From JADCRZ01 sp041751095 (lineage in GTDB: Bacteria > Bacteroidota > Bacteroidia > Chitinophagales > Chitinophagaceae), in contig JBGSYC010000091.1 in assembly GCA_041751095.1 (NCBI GenBank), positions 1 through 64,000 of the forward strand: a DNA stretch of 64,000 bases. Reading direction: 5' to 3'. Positions 33,925 through 42,647 of this stretch are shown here, one piece after another (the first letter of the stretch is position 1; every line of letters starts with the position of its first letter). A model generated the notes under the pieces. That model ran no database searches and was not told the origin of the DNA. It saw nothing but the letters and a program-made list of their open reading frames with translations. The translations under genes were made by a program, and so were the position numbers.

Positions 33925-36048
33925 ATGTCTCTTACAGAAACAACTCAATTCAGGCACGTAAGCTATTTGTGGGACGAAGCCCGGGCAGAACAGATGGCTG
34001 GTGATGAAGTGGCCCTGCTCATCTACCGTTCAAACCTGCTGGGAGCCGATCTCCGCCTGACCAATTACGGTGGCGGGAATACGTCGTGTAAAGTGTTTGC
34101 CAAAGACCCGCTGACTGGCGAACAAACGGAGGTGATGTGGGTGAAAGGATCTGGCGGAGACCTTGGCACATTAAAGAAAAGCGGGCTGGCAGCCTTGTAT
34201 GTAAGCCGCCTGCACAGTCTCAGGAACGTATACCGCGGGCTGGCTTTCGAGGACGAAATGGTTGAGCTGTTTAACCATTCGATTTTCGATCTTAGTTCAA
34301 AAGCCCCGTCTATCGATACACCGCTGCACGGGTTTTTACCATTTAAGCACATAGATCACCTCCATCCCGACGCATCCATCGCGATTGCCGCGGCAAAAGA
34401 CGGCAAACGCATTACAGAAGAACTATTTAACGGCTCTATAGGCTGGGTAGACTGGCAACGCCCGGGTTTCGACCTGGGATTGAAAATGCAGCAGTGCCTC
34501 AACGAAAACCCGGGTATCCGGGGTATTATGCTGGGCTCGCATGGATTATTTACCTGGGGTGACACCGCCTATGAAAGCTACATGAATACTTTGGAAGTCA
34601 TTGAGATCTGCGCAACATACCTCGAAGAAAATACCGGTAAAAACCGTCCTGTTTTTGGGGGATATAAATTAGAATCGCCTGAAAAGGATACACGTCTAAA
34701 ACAGGCGGCAGCTCTGGCGCCAGTATTAAGAGGCTTTTGTTCAACAAAGCAGCATATGGTTGGTCATTTTACTGATGATGACAGAGTGTTGGAATTTATC
34801 AATTCAAACGACCTCGACAGGTTGGCGCCGATGGGAACCAGTTGTCCCGATCATTTCCTGCGTACCAAGATAAGTCCCCTTGTGCTAAATCTCCAGCCAG
34901 GTGAAGATTTGTCTGATGTAAAGAATTTAAAAGTTCGTCTTGCACCCGCATTTGAACAATATCGCAACATGTATGCACAATATTATGAAACGAATAAACA
35001 TCATAATAGTCCTGCAATACGCGATGCTAATCCCGTTGTAATCCTTTACCCGGGCATCGGAATGTTTACGTTTTCAAAAGACAAGCAGACGGCGCGGGTA
35101 GCAGCGGAATTCTATATTAATGCCATTAATGTAATGAAGGGCGCCGAAGCGGTGTCTGAGTATACATCTTTGCCGAGGCAGGAAGCGTTCAACATTGAAT
35201 ACTGGTTGCTTGAGGAAGCAAAATTGCAACGGATGCCGAAGCCGAAAGCGTTGTCAGGTAAAATAGCTATGGTGACCGGTAGCGCCGGGGGCATCGGCAA
35301 GGCAATCGCCAAAAGATTTATTGGCGAAGGGGCCTGTGTTGTTATTAATGATAACGACGCCGGCCGTTTGCAATCAGCAGATGACGAGTTCAAAAATCAA
35401 TTTGGTAAAGATGCCTATGCCAGTATTATTCTTGATGTTACAAAAGCCGAAGACATTACCAAACTGTACGAAAAGACGGCATTGGCGTTCGGAGGTGTTG
35501 ACATACTGGTGAACTGCGCCGGACTGTCTATCTCCAAGCCCATTGAAGAGCATACCGAAAAAGACTGGGATCTGTTGTATGATGTATTGGTAAAAGGTCA
35601 ATTTTTTATCACGCAGGCGGGTGTAGCACAGATGCGCAAACAGGATATTGGGGGTGATGTAATAAATATAGTTAGCAAGAACGCTTTGGTGTCAGGCCCC
35701 AATAACGCCGGGTATGGATCGGCAAAAGCAGCCCAGCTGCATTTAAGCCGCCTTAACGCGGCCGAATTAGGCAGCGATAAAATACGGGTAAATGTTGTCA
35801 ATCCGGATGCTGTTATCTCTGACAGCAAGATATGGGAAGGAGCCTGGGCCGAAGGCAGGGCTAAAGCTTATGGAATAAAGGTAGAGGAATTGCCGGCGTT
35901 TTATGCAAAAAGGACTTTGTTGAACGAAACCATTTTGCCTGATGATATTGCCAACGCCTGCTTTGTATTTGTAGGAGGGCTGCTGCATAAGTCTACCGGG
36001 AATGTTTTGAATGTGGATGGTGGCGTGGCGATGGCGTTTGTGAGGTAG
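33925..36048 (+). CDS. rhaEW: Bifunctional rhamnulose-1-phosphate aldolase / lactaldehyde dehydrogenase
   Basis: 707 residues from ATG 33925; a GTG at 33895, overlapping the rhaT stop, is the alternative start. Residues ~1-430 form a class II aldolase/adducin domain (NYGGGNTSCKVFAKDPL, WVKGSGGDLGTL, TPLHGFLPFKHIDHLHPD with metal histidines). Residues ~445-705 form a short-chain dehydrogenase (MVTGSAGGIGKAIAKRFIG; NCAGLSISKPIEE; catalytic Tyr/Lys in NNAGYGSAKAAQLHLSR). Comparative work on rhamnose regulons named this fusion RhaEW: it splits rhamnulose-1-phosphate to DHAP and L-lactaldehyde and oxidises the latter to L-lactate. The lutABC genes downstream fit lactate as product. The stop codon lies inside a G-rich repeat. 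Confidence 0.92.
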   Translation: MSLTETTQFRHVSYLWDEARAEQMAGDEVALLIYRSNLLGADLRLTNYGGGNTSCKVFAKDPLTGEQTEVMWVKGSGGDLGTLKKSGLAALYVSRLHSLRNVYRGLAFEDEMVELFNHSIFDLSSKAPSIDTPLHGFLPFKHIDHLHPDASIAIAAAKDGKRITEELFNGSIGWVDWQRPGFDLGLKMQQCLNENPGIRGIMLGSHGLFTWGDTAYESYMNTLEVIEICATYLEENTGKNRPVFGGYKLESPEKDTRLKQAAALAPVLRGFCSTKQHMVGHFTDDDRVLEFINSNDLDRLAPMGTSCPDHFLRTKISPLVLNLQPGEDLSDVKNLKVRLAPAFEQYRNMYAQYYETNKHHNSPAIRDANPVVILYPGIGMFTFSKDKQTARVAAEFYINAINVMKGAEAVSEYTSLPRQEAFNIEYWLLEEAKLQRMPKPKALSGKIAMVTGSAGGIGKAIAKRFIGEGACVVINDNDAGRLQSADDEFKNQFGKDAYASIILDVTKAEDITKLYEKTALAFGGVDILVNCAGLSISKPIEEHTEKDWDLLYDVLVKGQFFITQAGVAQMRKQDIGGDVINIVSKNALVSGPNNAGYGSAKAAQLHLSRLNAAELGSDKIRVNVVNPDAVISDSKIWEGAWAEGRAKAYGIKVEELPAFYAKRTLLNETILPDDIANACFVFVGGLLHKSTGNVLNVDGGVAMAFVR

Positions 36049-36103
36049 TGGGTAGTGGGTAGTGGGGTAGTGAGTAGTATTTGTGAGGTAGTGGGGAAAG
36101 GCA
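36041..36103 (+). repeat. GTAGTGGG-type tandem repeat at the rhaEW 3' end
   Basis: Units TGAGGTAG, TGGGTAG (twice), TGGGGTAG and TGAGTAG run on without interruption, then GTGAGGTAGTGGGG. The rhaEW stop codon (36046-36048) lies in the first unit. It is related in composition to the TGAGGTA heptads after ctpA and the BtuF-like gene, with 7-8 bp units. Confidence 0.7.
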
Positions 36104-36184
36104 TCTGACTTTACAGCCGTTTGTTAGATGAGTGATAAGTGAGGATTTGCCCCGCGGGGGCTTTCAGCAACCAAACCATCTACA

Positions 36185-36499
36185 ATGCCACGGCTTGCTT
36201 TTAAAATGCAGTTAAATCCAGGGTGTGAGCATGAATACAGGAAACGGCACGACGAAATATGGCCGGAATTAAAAACCCTGCTCAAAGAAACAGGTATAAA
36301 AAATTATTCCATTTTTCTAGACAAACAAACAAATAGCTTATTTGGTGTCCTGGAGATAGCGGAAGAAAAAGCGATGGACGCTTTGCCAGAGCACCCGGTA
36401 ATGAAGAGATGGTGGGCTCATATGAAAGACATTATGGCGACAAACCCGGATAACTCGCCGGTAAGCTTTTCTTTGGAAGAAGTGTTTTTTATGGAGTAA
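36185..36499 (+). CDS. rhaM: L-rhamnose mutarotase
   Basis: 104 residues, the usual size of this small dimeric alpha/beta barrel enzyme, which interconverts alpha- and beta-L-rhamnopyranose so that the isomerase gets its preferred anomer. The sequence has the family blocks FKMQLNPGCEHEYRKRHDEIWPE (catalytic His within the KRHDEIWPE part), NYSIFLDKQTNSLFGVLE and KRWWAHMKDIM. It sits 136 bases after rhaEW and 69 bases before rhaI, in the same direction. Confidence 0.94.
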   Translation: MPRLAFKMQLNPGCEHEYRKRHDEIWPELKTLLKETGIKNYSIFLDKQTNSLFGVLEIAEEKAMDALPEHPVMKRWWAHMKDIMATNPDNSPVSFSLEEVFFME

Positions 36500-36568
36500 C
36501 CGGGAAGTTTATATTGATATCTGAAATTTCGTGCCTGTTCAATTTACTAACGCATTTAAACTGCCGGT

Positions 36569-37843
36569 ATGAATATCGAAAAATACCAGATTGAAACTCA
36601 CAACGGGTCTTTATTGGAGACCCACGAGCGAAAGTTTAGCGCCATTAGAAACGAGATCACAGACCCTGATGAAGTTTTAAACAAGCTTACCGCGTTTCAG
36701 GTAGCCATTCCAAGCTGGGCGCTTGGCACTGGTGGTACCCGTTTCGGCCGGTTCTCTGCCGGCGGTGAACCGCGCAACCTCGAAGAAAAGCTGGAAGACA
36801 TCGGGCTTCTTCATGCGTTGAACCGGTCAGGTGGCGCAGTATCCTTACACATCCCGTGGGATATCCCAACCGATATATCTTCGGTAAAAGCACTGGCAGC
36901 CCAATACGGCTTGCGCTTCGACGCGATGAACTCAAATACGTTCCAGGATCAGCAAGGGCAGGAGATGAGCTATAAATTTGGGTCTTTACAGCATGTTAAT
37001 GAAAACGTGCGTCGGCACGCTATCGAACACAATATTGAAGTCATCAGGCATGGGGTGGAGCTGGGGTCAGCATCCCTGACGGTCTGGCTTGCAGACGGAT
37101 CCAGTTTTCCCGGCCAGTTAAACTTTCGGAAAGCCTTTCAAAATACATTGAACAGCTTACGGGAGATTTATGCTGCTTTGCCTGACAACTGGAAAATGTT
37201 TGTTGAATACAAAGCTTACGAACCGAATTTTTATTCCACTACGGTAGGAGACTGGGGCCAGTCTTCGTTATATGCAACAAAGCTTGGCGCTAAAGCATTC
37301 ACCCTTGTTGACCTCGGCCATCACCTGCCCAACGCCAATATCGAACAGATCGTTTCATTGCTGCTGATGGAAGGTAAATTAGGTGGGTTTCACTTTAATG
37401 ATTCCAAATACGCGGATGATGATCTTACTGTAGGGAGCGTTAAACCTTACCAGTTATTTCTTATATTTAATGAATTGGTAGAAGGAATGGATGCAAGGAG
37501 TATGAATCATGCTTCAGACCTTGGATGGATGATTGACGCTTCACACAACGTAAAAGATCCACTTGAAGACCTTTTGCAGTCTGTAGAGGCCATTATGCTG
37601 GCATACGCGCAGGCCTTAATCGTTGACAGGAAGGTCCTGGCTGCGGCACAGGATATTAATGATGTGGTGAGTTGTCAGGAGATTCTCCAGCACGCTTTCA
37701 GAACGGATGTCCGGCCTCTTGTTGCTGAAGCACGTCTGCGGTCAGGAGGGGCTCTTAGCCCATTGAAATTGTATCGTGAAGGTAAAGTAAGAGAAAAGTT
37801 AACCAGAGAAAGAGGAACAAAAACCATAGCAACCGGACTATAA
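36569..37843 (+). CDS. rhaI: L-rhamnose isomerase (RhaI type)
   Basis: 424-residue metal-dependent isomerase turning L-rhamnose into L-rhamnulose. It belongs to the RhaI family of Pseudomonas, Rhizobium and Bacteroidota type rather than E. coli RhaA: LTAFQVAIPSWALGTGGTRF near the start, HIPWDIP, EYKAYEPNFYSTTVGDWG and LVDLGHHLPNANIEQIVS carry the sugar- and metal-binding Glu, His and Asp residues, and GGFHFNDSKYADDDLTVG is another metal site. Only one base separates its stop from the start of the kinase gene, indicating one transcript. Confidence 0.94.
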   Translation: MNIEKYQIETHNGSLLETHERKFSAIRNEITDPDEVLNKLTAFQVAIPSWALGTGGTRFGRFSAGGEPRNLEEKLEDIGLLHALNRSGGAVSLHIPWDIPTDISSVKALAAQYGLRFDAMNSNTFQDQQGQEMSYKFGSLQHVNENVRRHAIEHNIEVIRHGVELGSASLTVWLADGSSFPGQLNFRKAFQNTLNSLREIYAALPDNWKMFVEYKAYEPNFYSTTVGDWGQSSLYATKLGAKAFTLVDLGHHLPNANIEQIVSLLLMEGKLGGFHFNDSKYADDDLTVGSVKPYQLFLIFNELVEGMDARSMNHASDLGWMIDASHNVKDPLEDLLQSVEAIMLAYAQALIVDRKVLAAAQDINDVVSCQEILQHAFRTDVRPLVAEARLRSGGALSPLKLYREGKVREKLTRERGTKTIATGL

Positions 37844-37844
37844 T

Positions 37845-39239
37845 ATGAACCCATTACCTGTTATTTTGATCTTTGACGTTGGTAAAACCAATAAAAAAAC
37901 GGTTTTATTCGATGAACAATACCGCCTGGTGCTGGAACGATCTGTACAGTTGCCTGAAACCACCGATGAGGATGGCGATCCGTGTGAAGACATAAACCTG
38001 TTAAGCAACTGGATTCAACGATCGTTCTGGGAGATATCCTCCAACCCTGATTACGAGATCAGCGCTGTCAGTTTCTCAGCTTATGGCGCCAGCTTTGTTC
38101 ACCTTAATGATTATTACAAACCGGCGGTTCCATTATACAATTACCTTAAGCCATACCCTGAGGATTTAAAAAAACAATTCTATGAAAGTCACGGAGGTGA
38201 GATCAGTATCTCCATGCAGACCGCCTCGCCGGTTCTGGGCAGCCTGAACTCAGGCATGCAATTGTACAGACTGAAATATCAAAAGCCTGACACCTTTTAC
38301 CAGATCAAGTATTCACTGCACCTTCCGCAATTTTTAAGCTACCTGATTTCCGCGGGTGTTTATTCAGATATCACCAGTATTGGTTGTCACACAAATTTAT
38401 GGGACTTTAGCAAAAACGATTACCATGAATGGGTGTATAAGGAAGGTATAGACCTTAAGCTGGCTCCCATTTACAACGGTGATGAAGTGGTGAGAATATC
38501 ATACGGGGGTAAACAGATACCCATAGGCGTTGGCCTGCATGACAGTTCCGCTGCATTAATTCCTTACCTGGCGGGCTTCCTTGAACCATTTGTTCTGATA
38601 TCCACCGGAACGTGGTGTATAAGCCTCAATCCTTTTAATCAATCCGCCCTCACCATAGAAGAGCTTAAACAGGATTGCCTCCGTTACATTTCTTATGAAG
38701 GAAAACCTGTCAAAGCTTCCCGGTTATTTGCCGGATACGAGCACGAAATACAAACAAAACGGCTGGCCGAACACTTTCATAGTGATATTGAACATCACAA
38801 AACGATAACCTTCGACAGGAATATGATTGCAAACATCAGGTTGAAACAACTACCTGCAAATAGCGACGTGAACCCAGGCCTGATCCTGCAGAAATCCATG
38901 TTCACTAGCCGCGATCTGAATTCATTTGATTCATATGCCGAAGCGTATCACCAGCTAATTTATGATATTATCCTACAGCAGTTTGTGTCCACGGGGCTGA
39001 TCCTTAAAGGCAGCAAGGTGAGCCGGATCTTTGTAGACGGCGGGTTCAGCCAGAATTCAATTTTTATGCACCTGTTGGCTGATGTATTTCCTCACGTTGA
39101 AGTATTTGCCGCATCCGTTCCGCACGCTACGGCTATGGGCGCAGCTCTTGCTATACATAAGCACTGGAATACAAAGCCTTTGCCGGGAGATGTCATTGAA
39201 CTAAAGTATTACGCCGTCACCAATGATGTCCAAATATGA
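37845..39239 (+). CDS. FGGY-family kinase, probable L-rhamnulokinase
   Basis: 464-residue sugar kinase of the FGGY/ASKHA fold. The phosphate-1 loop is LIFDVGKTNKKTVLFDE; the ATP-side half has VLISTGTWCISLNPF and FVDGGFSQNSIFMHLLADVF, followed by VPHATAMGAALA. Position between rhaI and lutA, one base after rhaI, makes rhamnulose the natural substrate, giving rhamnulose-1-phosphate for RhaEW. The sequence is distant from E. coli RhaB, so specificity comes from context. Its last four bases overlap the start of lutA, so translation of the two is likely coupled. Confidence 0.88.
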   Translation: MNPLPVILIFDVGKTNKKTVLFDEQYRLVLERSVQLPETTDEDGDPCEDINLLSNWIQRSFWEISSNPDYEISAVSFSAYGASFVHLNDYYKPAVPLYNYLKPYPEDLKKQFYESHGGEISISMQTASPVLGSLNSGMQLYRLKYQKPDTFYQIKYSLHLPQFLSYLISAGVYSDITSIGCHTNLWDFSKNDYHEWVYKEGIDLKLAPIYNGDEVVRISYGGKQIPIGVGLHDSSAALIPYLAGFLEPFVLISTGTWCISLNPFNQSALTIEELKQDCLRYISYEGKPVKASRLFAGYEHEIQTKRLAEHFHSDIEHHKTITFDRNMIANIRLKQLPANSDVNPGLILQKSMFTSRDLNSFDSYAEAYHQLIYDIILQQFVSTGLILKGSKVSRIFVDGGFSQNSIFMHLLADVFPHVEVFAASVPHATAMGAALAIHKHWNTKPLPGDVIELKYYAVTNDVQI

Positions 39240-39970
39240 CTGTCGGACTATTTATTCCCTGTTACGTTGACCAGTTCTATCCCAAAGCAGCAATTGCCAC
39301 CCTGCAATTACTGGAAAAGCAGGGAGTAAAAGTGGTATATCCCTTAAAACAAACCTGCTGCGGGCAGCCAATGGCGAACTCCGGGTTTGCGCATCTTACA
39401 CGCGATTGCGATGCATTGTTCGTCAAGAACTTCGCTTCATTTGATTATATCGTATCTCCTTCAGGTAGTTGTGTATTACACATAAAAGAACATTTACATG
39501 ATCGTGAACACGAATCGCAGGCCAGGGCTATCCGTTCAGGGATTTATGAGCTTACAGAGTTTCTTACCGATGTGCTAAAAATAAACAGCCTTGATGCACG
39601 CTTTGCTCACAGGGTTGGCGTTCACCAGAGTTGTCACGGGCAACGGGGGTTAAAACTCTCCCAGATGAGTGAGCTGGTTGCACCTCCTTTTTCAAAACCG
39701 ATGCAGTTACTGAATATGGTAAAGGGAATAGAAATCATTACCCTTGACCGGCAGGACGAATGTTGTGGATTCGGAGGCGCATTTTGCGTGTCCGAAGAAG
39801 CGGTATCGGTAAAGATGGGAAAAGACCGGGTGAAGGATCATCTAAAACACGGCGCCGAATTTATTACCGGGGCTGATATGAGTTGCCTGATGCATATGGA
39901 AGGTATCCTGAAAAGACAGAAAAGTACAGTTAAGGTATTGCACATTGCGGAAATACTAAATGCGGAGTGA
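39236..39970 (+). CDS. lutA: L-lactate oxidation iron-sulfur protein LutA (LldE)
   Basis: 244 residues with two CCG cysteine-rich domains: the first has KQTCCGQPMANSGF, the second VGVHQSCHGQRGLK and DECCGFGGAFCVSEEA. These are the Fe-S/heterodisulfide-reductase-like motifs of LutA, which works with LutB and LutC in L-lactate oxidation to pyruvate. Its ATG overlaps the kinase gene by four bases, so it is the last gene of the rhamnose transcript. This ties lactate use to rhamnose breakdown, since RhaEW yields L-lactate. Confidence 0.93.
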   Translation: MTVGLFIPCYVDQFYPKAAIATLQLLEKQGVKVVYPLKQTCCGQPMANSGFAHLTRDCDALFVKNFASFDYIVSPSGSCVLHIKEHLHDREHESQARAIRSGIYELTEFLTDVLKINSLDARFAHRVGVHQSCHGQRGLKLSQMSELVAPPFSKPMQLLNMVKGIEIITLDRQDECCGFGGAFCVSEEAVSVKMGKDRVKDHLKHGAEFITGADMSCLMHMEGILKRQKSTVKVLHIAEILNAE

Positions 39971-40052
39971 TGAATGACTATCCGTGTAAACAAACGAAAA
40001 GGCTTGTTCATTGATTGATATAGCCATCCGTAAAACGACATGGTTAGCCGGC

Positions 40053-40090
40053 GCTACAAGCATCAGCCGCTGCTACAAGCATCAGCCGCT
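40053..40090 (+). repeat. Perfect 19-bp tandem duplication
   Basis: GCTACAAGCATCAGCCGCT occurs twice head to tail with no mismatch in the 236-base gap between lutA and lutB. Further right, TATCTTTA, one mismatch from TAnnTTTG, lies near 40170 and may be the promoter box of lutB. The duplication could be a recent slippage event or a paired regulator site. Confidence 0.7.
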
Positions 40091-40206
40091 GCAGGGCGGG
40101 AATCACGCGCCGATATTAACCTTACGAATTTAAGTGTAGTGATGTATCCGGCAGGTTGCTTAATATTATCTTTACGAAGAACCATCGAATAAAATAAAAC
40201 TTCATC

Positions 40207-41586
40207 ATGCCACATCCTCCAGACCATGCACAACTTTCCGAAAGGTTTAATGCAGATGAGCCAAGAGTTAACTGGCACGACGAAACGCTGTGGTGGGTGC
40301 GCCGCAAAAGAGATATCGCTGCCAACAGCCTTCCCGAATGGGAGTCACTCCGCGAAGCAGCTTCGCAAATAAAAAACAATGTGCTGTCGAACCTTCACGA
40401 TTACCTTTCGCAATTTGAAGCCAACGCCCAAAAGAACGGCATTATCATTCACTGGGCGGAAGACGCCAGGGAACACAATGAGATCGTTCTTTCAATTGTG
40501 AAAAAACATGGCGTAGACAGAATGATCAAAAGCAAGTCTATGCTAACGGAAGAATGCCATCTTAATCATTACCTCGCGGAAAATGGCATCGAAGTGATTG
40601 ATACAGACCTGGGAGAACGCATTGTTCAACTGGCCGATGAAGTGCCGAGTCATATCGTATTGCCGTGTATTCATAAAAAAAAAGAAGAAATAGGAGAATT
40701 GTTTCACAAACACCTTGGCACAACCGAAGGTGTTTCAGACCCTCAGTACCTGACAGGTGTAGCACGCGAGCATCTCAGGGATAAGTTCTTAACGCGTCGC
40801 ATAGCCCTCACCGGTATAAATTTTGCAGTAGCAGAAACAGGCGAATTTGTCGTATGTACCAATGAAGGAAATGCCGACATGGGCGCCCACCTTGCGGATG
40901 TTCATATTGCCTGTATGGGCATTGAAAAGGTCATACCCGCCCGAAAGCACCTGGGTATTTTTTTACGGCTGCTTGCACGAAGCGCTACAGGACAGCCAAT
41001 TACCACTTACTCAAGCCATTTTAAAAAACCACGGCAGGGAAAAGAATTGCATATCGTGTTGGTGGATAATGGAAGAAGCCGTCAATTAGGGCGGGCGGAT
41101 TTTCGCAATTCGCTCAAGTGTATCCGTTGCGGCGCCTGTATGAATACCTGCCCTGTTTATCGCCGCAGCGGCGGGCATAGCTACCATACGGCTATCTCAG
41201 GGCCGATCGGCTCGATTCTCGCCCCCAACCTCGATATGAAGAAGTACGCCGACCTCCCGTTTGCTTCTACCTTGTGCGGCTCTTGTTCGAATGTATGCCC
41301 TGTAAAAATTGACATTCACGACCAGCTGTATAAATGGCGCCAGCTCCTGGTCAGCGAAGGGCATGTACCCGGCGCTAAAAAGGCGGGTATGAATGTGATG
41401 AGCTGGACGCTTTCAAGTGCTGCCATCTATAATACTGCCGGCAAAGCAGGCAGGTGGTTTATGGAACATGTGCCATTCGTGGTAAAGAACAAGTTCAACC
41501 CATGGTTTAAGCAACGTGAGATGCCGGAACCACCTGATCAGTCATTTTCAGATTGGTACAGGAAAAACAGGAAAGATAATAAATAG
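40207..41586 (+). CDS. lutB: L-lactate oxidation iron-sulfur protein LutB (LldF)
   Basis: 459 residues. The N-terminal LUD domain (HWAEDAREHNEIVLSIVKKH; SKSMLTEECHLNHYLAENGIEV) is followed by two 4Fe-4S motifs typical of LutB: CIRCGACMNTCPVYRRSGGH and CGSCSNVCPVKIDIHDQLYKW. A C-terminal helical part ends near NPWFKQREMPEPPDQS. It is separated from lutA by 236 bases and may be read from its own promoter together with the small ORF and lutC. Function in L-lactate oxidation rests on the conserved LutABC set. Confidence 0.94.
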   Translation: MPHPPDHAQLSERFNADEPRVNWHDETLWWVRRKRDIAANSLPEWESLREAASQIKNNVLSNLHDYLSQFEANAQKNGIIIHWAEDAREHNEIVLSIVKKHGVDRMIKSKSMLTEECHLNHYLAENGIEVIDTDLGERIVQLADEVPSHIVLPCIHKKKEEIGELFHKHLGTTEGVSDPQYLTGVAREHLRDKFLTRRIALTGINFAVAETGEFVVCTNEGNADMGAHLADVHIACMGIEKVIPARKHLGIFLRLLARSATGQPITTYSSHFKKPRQGKELHIVLVDNGRSRQLGRADFRNSLKCIRCGACMNTCPVYRRSGGHSYHTAISGPIGSILAPNLDMKKYADLPFASTLCGSCSNVCPVKIDIHDQLYKWRQLLVSEGHVPGAKKAGMNVMSWTLSSAAIYNTAGKAGRWFMEHVPFVVKNKFNPWFKQREMPEPPDQSFSDWYRKNRKDNK

Positions 41587-41673
41587 CACTTCCGGTAGTT
41601 CCGGTTACAGGTTCAATGGAGAACAAACCGTTTTTGCCATAACCGGTCTGATGAATACTCGAACAGCCCGCCA

Positions 41674-41895
41674 ATGAAATTTTTGTTTGAAGCAACAGTT
41701 ATGATCAGCGACCGGCAGGTCGGGTACAGGGTATTCCTTCTCAGTAACGGTTCCTATTATGCAGAATCCATGAACCCAATTTTTGATAATTTTATGCTGA
41801 AGAAAGTAAATGACGAATGGGCGACGAGTCTTATAAGAAATCAGCAAAGTGCCCGGCAGTTGGGGGATATCATCAATAGAAAGTTTCTTAATTGA
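41674..41895 (+). CDS. Small hypothetical protein between lutB and lutC
   Basis: 73 residues from ATG 41674, with sensible composition: MKFLFEATVMISDRQVGYRV as two beta strands, then FLLSNGSYYAESMNPIFDNF and a helical C-terminus. It has no Cys, no signal peptide and no recognised domain. It overlaps the possible TTG start of lutC by four bases and lies 87 bases after lutB, so it is in the same transcript. A role in lactate oxidation is only guilt by association. Confidence 0.55.
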   Translation: MKFLFEATVMISDRQVGYRVFLLSNGSYYAESMNPIFDNFMLKKVNDEWATSLIRNQQSARQLGDIINRKFLN

Positions 41896-41945
41896 TCAGC
41901 ATTCATCAGAGCTTATCGTTGAATAGCAATCTGGTAAAAAAACAC

Positions 41946-42536
41946 ATGAATAGCAGAGAAAAAATACTTGCCTCGGTAAAAGCGAATCAACCGGAATATC
42001 TGGCGTTGCCTGATATTGACAAGTTTAACCGGGAAGAAACCAACCTGCTTCAAAAATATATGTCAATATTGGAAGCAATCGGCGGTAAGGCGTACGTTGT
42101 TGCTGATTATGGTAATATCGTTGAAATTGTCCATTCCCTTTTTCCCGACGCAAAGCGAACGGTTACGACGTGTAACGAACTCGCCGGATTTGAGAAAATT
42201 GATAAGGATGAAGACCCTCATCTTCTTGAAAGTATAGACCTGGCGATCGTAAAAGCCCACCTCGGTGTGGCAGAGAACGGCTCTCTGTGGGTAACGGAAG
42301 ACTACTTGGTGCAAAGGGCGCTTCCCTTTATTTGCCAATACCTGGCGGCTGTTGTCCGTAAAGAAGATATCGTAGCTACGATGCATGAAGCCTATAACAT
42401 TATAGCCGGTGCGGATTATGGTTTCGGTGTATTCATAGCAGGGCCATCGAAAACTGCGGATATTGAACAATCTCTCGTATTAGGCGCGCATGGACCAAAG
42501 GGCATGACCGTGTTCATTCTTGGTGCGGCGGAATAG
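41946..42536 (+). CDS. lutC: L-lactate oxidation protein LutC (LldG)
   Basis: 196 residues from ATG 41946 (MNSREKILASVKANQPE), the family's normal N-terminus; an in-frame TTG at 41892 overlapping the upstream stop is the alternative. LUD domain with VVADYGNIVEIVHSLFPDAK, IVKAHLGVAENGSLWVTED and FGVFIAGPSKTADIEQSLVLG, the last being a characteristic LutC block. It completes the LutABC set, after lutB and the small ORF. A short CCGG-TAG-CCGG hairpin and TTTT follow its stop and may end the transcript. Confidence 0.93.
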   Translation: MNSREKILASVKANQPEYLALPDIDKFNREETNLLQKYMSILEAIGGKAYVVADYGNIVEIVHSLFPDAKRTVTTCNELAGFEKIDKDEDPHLLESIDLAIVKAHLGVAENGSLWVTEDYLVQRALPFICQYLAAVVRKEDIVATMHEAYNIIAGADYGFGVFIAGPSKTADIEQSLVLGAHGPKGMTVFILGAAE

Positions 42537-42647
42537 ACATTCCACTGCTTGTTAAATTGCTGCCGGTAGCCGGGGTTTTAAAGGTAATCATCCGGCGTCA
42601 CATATAATTCGTACTCCGGGTAATCAAACTTACGGTACTGTCGCAAA

